A DNA stretch of 64,000 bases from Anaerosalibacter sp. Marseille-P3206 (lineage in GTDB: Bacteria > Bacillota > Clostridia > Tissierellales > Sporanaerobacteraceae): the NCBI RefSeq assembly GCF_900155565.1, contig NZ_FUHM01000002.1, forward strand, positions 1,178,001 through 1,242,000, written 5' to 3'. The notes under the pieces were generated by a model. It searched no databases and was not told where the DNA came from. It was given only the letters and a program-made list of their open reading frames with translations. Position numbers and translations under genes: made by a program. Each line of letters begins with the position of its first letter. The first letter of the stretch is position 1. Of the stretch, positions 63,281 to 64,000 are shown piece by piece.

Positions 63281-63536
63281 GCGACAGCGGGGACGGTTTA
63301 AAAAGCATGTCTATGCAAGCAAAATTAACTGCAATAGCAGTTAATTTAAAGAGGATAGCAAGCATACTATCCTCTAAATTATCTTCATTTTTATGTGTTT
63401 TAAGGTTTAATTCAATATTTTATAAAAAAATTATGGTTTATTAATAATTTAATGGACAGGGGAATTTTTTAAGGCTACTTTTTCAGTGGTCTCGGACGGT
63501 TCTTTTTGTCGCAAGAACCGTCCCGCCGCTGTCGCA
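63281..63536. repeat. 256-bp segment bounded by inverted REP-like ends
   Basis: It begins GCGACAGCGGGGACGGTT and ends AACCGTCCCGCCGCTGTCGC, inverted copies with one or two differences. Inside are two perfect hairpins, AAATTAACTGC/GCAGTTAATTT at 63322-63347 and AGAGGATAG/CTATCCTCT at 63350-63375, and a third REP-like hairpin, GGACGGTTCTT/AAGAACCGTCC, near the right end. No gene is seen in it. It fills most of the 414-bp gap between the MATE and reductase genes. Confidence 0.6.
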
Positions 63537-63546
63537 CTGATGATTA

Positions 63547-64000
63547 TCATTCAAAATTGTAATCTGTTACTATAGGCTTTCTTCCAGAAACCTTATCGTT
63601 AAAGTATTCAAAATATGAAATACCCATGAAGCTACCAGAAACATTGTACACATTGTCAAAGCCTAGATGTTGAAGAGCCATAACTGCATTGTAGCTTGTC
63701 TGGCCAGATCTACAATGTACATAAACCGGTCTATCTTTTGGAATCTCATCTAATCTATCTCTTATTTCAACAATTGGTATATTTACAGCATTGATCAAAT
63801 GTCCCTTCTCAAAATCCTCTTTACTTCTAACATCTATGATACATTCATTATTCTCAACTAAATCTCTCACCTCAGTAACATGAACTTGTTTAAAGCAACT
63901 GTGTAATATATTTAATCCCACAAGAGCTGCCAAATTAACAACATCCCTAGCAGTACCAAAAGGTGGAGCATAGCAAAGCTCTAAATCTTTCAAATCTTCT
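63547..64000 (-). CDS. C-terminal part of a CoA-disulfide reductase/NADH oxidase with rhodanese domain (gene continues beyond the window)
   Basis: About 150 residues are visible; the gene runs off the right edge. The first part, DLELCYAPPFGTARDVVN, is the typical end of the dimerisation domain of CoA-disulfide reductase or NADH oxidase flavoproteins. A rhodanese domain follows with the active-site loop CRSGQTS (Cys in VYVHCRSGQ). In the fused CoADR-RHD enzymes these two parts reduce CoA disulfide or polysulfide. The Cys is present, so the rhodanese part should be active. The start lies outside. Confidence 0.85.
   Translation of the reverse strand, partial: EDLKDLELCYAPPFGTARDVVNLAALVGLNILHSCFKQVHVTEVRDLVENNECIIDVRSKEDFEKGHLINAVNIPIVEIRDRLDEIPKDRPVYVHCRSGQTSYNAVMALQHLGFDNVYNVSGSFMGISYFEYFNDKVSGRKPIVTDYNFE

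Noticed and set aside
1-64000. CRISPR arrays, tRNA, rRNA and known riboswitches
   Set aside because: No regularly spaced short repeats, CCA-ended cloverleaf or rRNA stretch was seen by eye; T-box and common riboswitch cores were not recognised. A covariance-model scan would be decisive.

Overview
This 64 kb window comes from a chromosome with very low GC content, typical of an anaerobic, Gram-positive-type Bacillota, most likely class Clostridia (Tissierellales-like). The signs are A/T-rich codon use, strong AGGAGG-type ribosome binding sites, many small two-component systems with ABC exporters, an SLH-domain envelope protein, and a pantothenate operon that uses a DUF2520 protein. Taxonomy is inferred from gene content only. 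TGA and TAG are both used as ordinary stops (sigma factor ends in TGA, panB in TAG), so the genetic code is standard.

Layout. 0.1-4 kb: pantothenate operon (DUF2520/panG-like, panB, panC, panD), then a SigA-type sigma factor. 4-8.4 kb: TrkA/TrkH potassium uptake and an SLH-TraB protein. 8.4-15 kb: a BcrAB-like antibiotic-resistance ABC module with its OmpR-type two-component system, then a three-gene ABC-2 exporter (ATPase plus two permeases, LnrLMN-like). 15.1-33.8 kb: a mosaic RiPP (ribosomally made, modified peptide) island. 33.9-35.7 kb: a NarL-type response regulator and kinase. 35.8-37.5 kb: GntR regulator and lactate dehydrogenase. 37.8-45.4 kb: M16C protease, ABC transporter, thioesterase fragment and M1 aminopeptidase. 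45.6-49 kb: a second BcrAB-like module. 49-52 kb: D-Ala-D-Ala carboxypeptidase with a VanRS-like pair. 52-56.7 kb: MarR with a heterodimeric ABC exporter. 56.8-61.8 kb: a second LnrLMN-like exporter with its divergent NarL-type pair. 61.8-64 kb: a MATE pump behind a terminator leader, then the C-terminal part of a CoA-disulfide reductase/NADH oxidase with a rhodanese domain.

The island is the most unusual part. It carries pieces of at least three peptide-modification routes: a class III lanthipeptide synthetase (LanKC) that lacks most of its lyase domain and has two in-frame nonsense codons, followed by an intact-looking exporter; two SagB-type dehydrogenases, one with a leader-binding ThiF-like partner and the other with a CPBP membrane protease; and an apparently intact set made of a radical SAM/SPASM maturase, a ten-cysteine 66-residue peptide, an S41 protease and an ABC exporter. 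It also holds one intact HTH-TPR (RRNPP/PlcR-like) regulator, one intact 47-residue secreted-type peptide gene (a candidate pheromone), and three copies of the palindrome AACCTACTTTAAAGTAGGTT or a near match. A segment of about 2.7 kb is repeated 4.94 kb apart, and remnants of a protease, an ABC exporter and a radical SAM gene lie between genes. A decayed piece of the neighbouring NarL-type regulator gene at the left edge suggests that the island landed between a regulator pair and the exporter operon it once controlled.

A family of short GCGACA...TGTCGC / GGGACGGTT palindromes is scattered between genes throughout the window.
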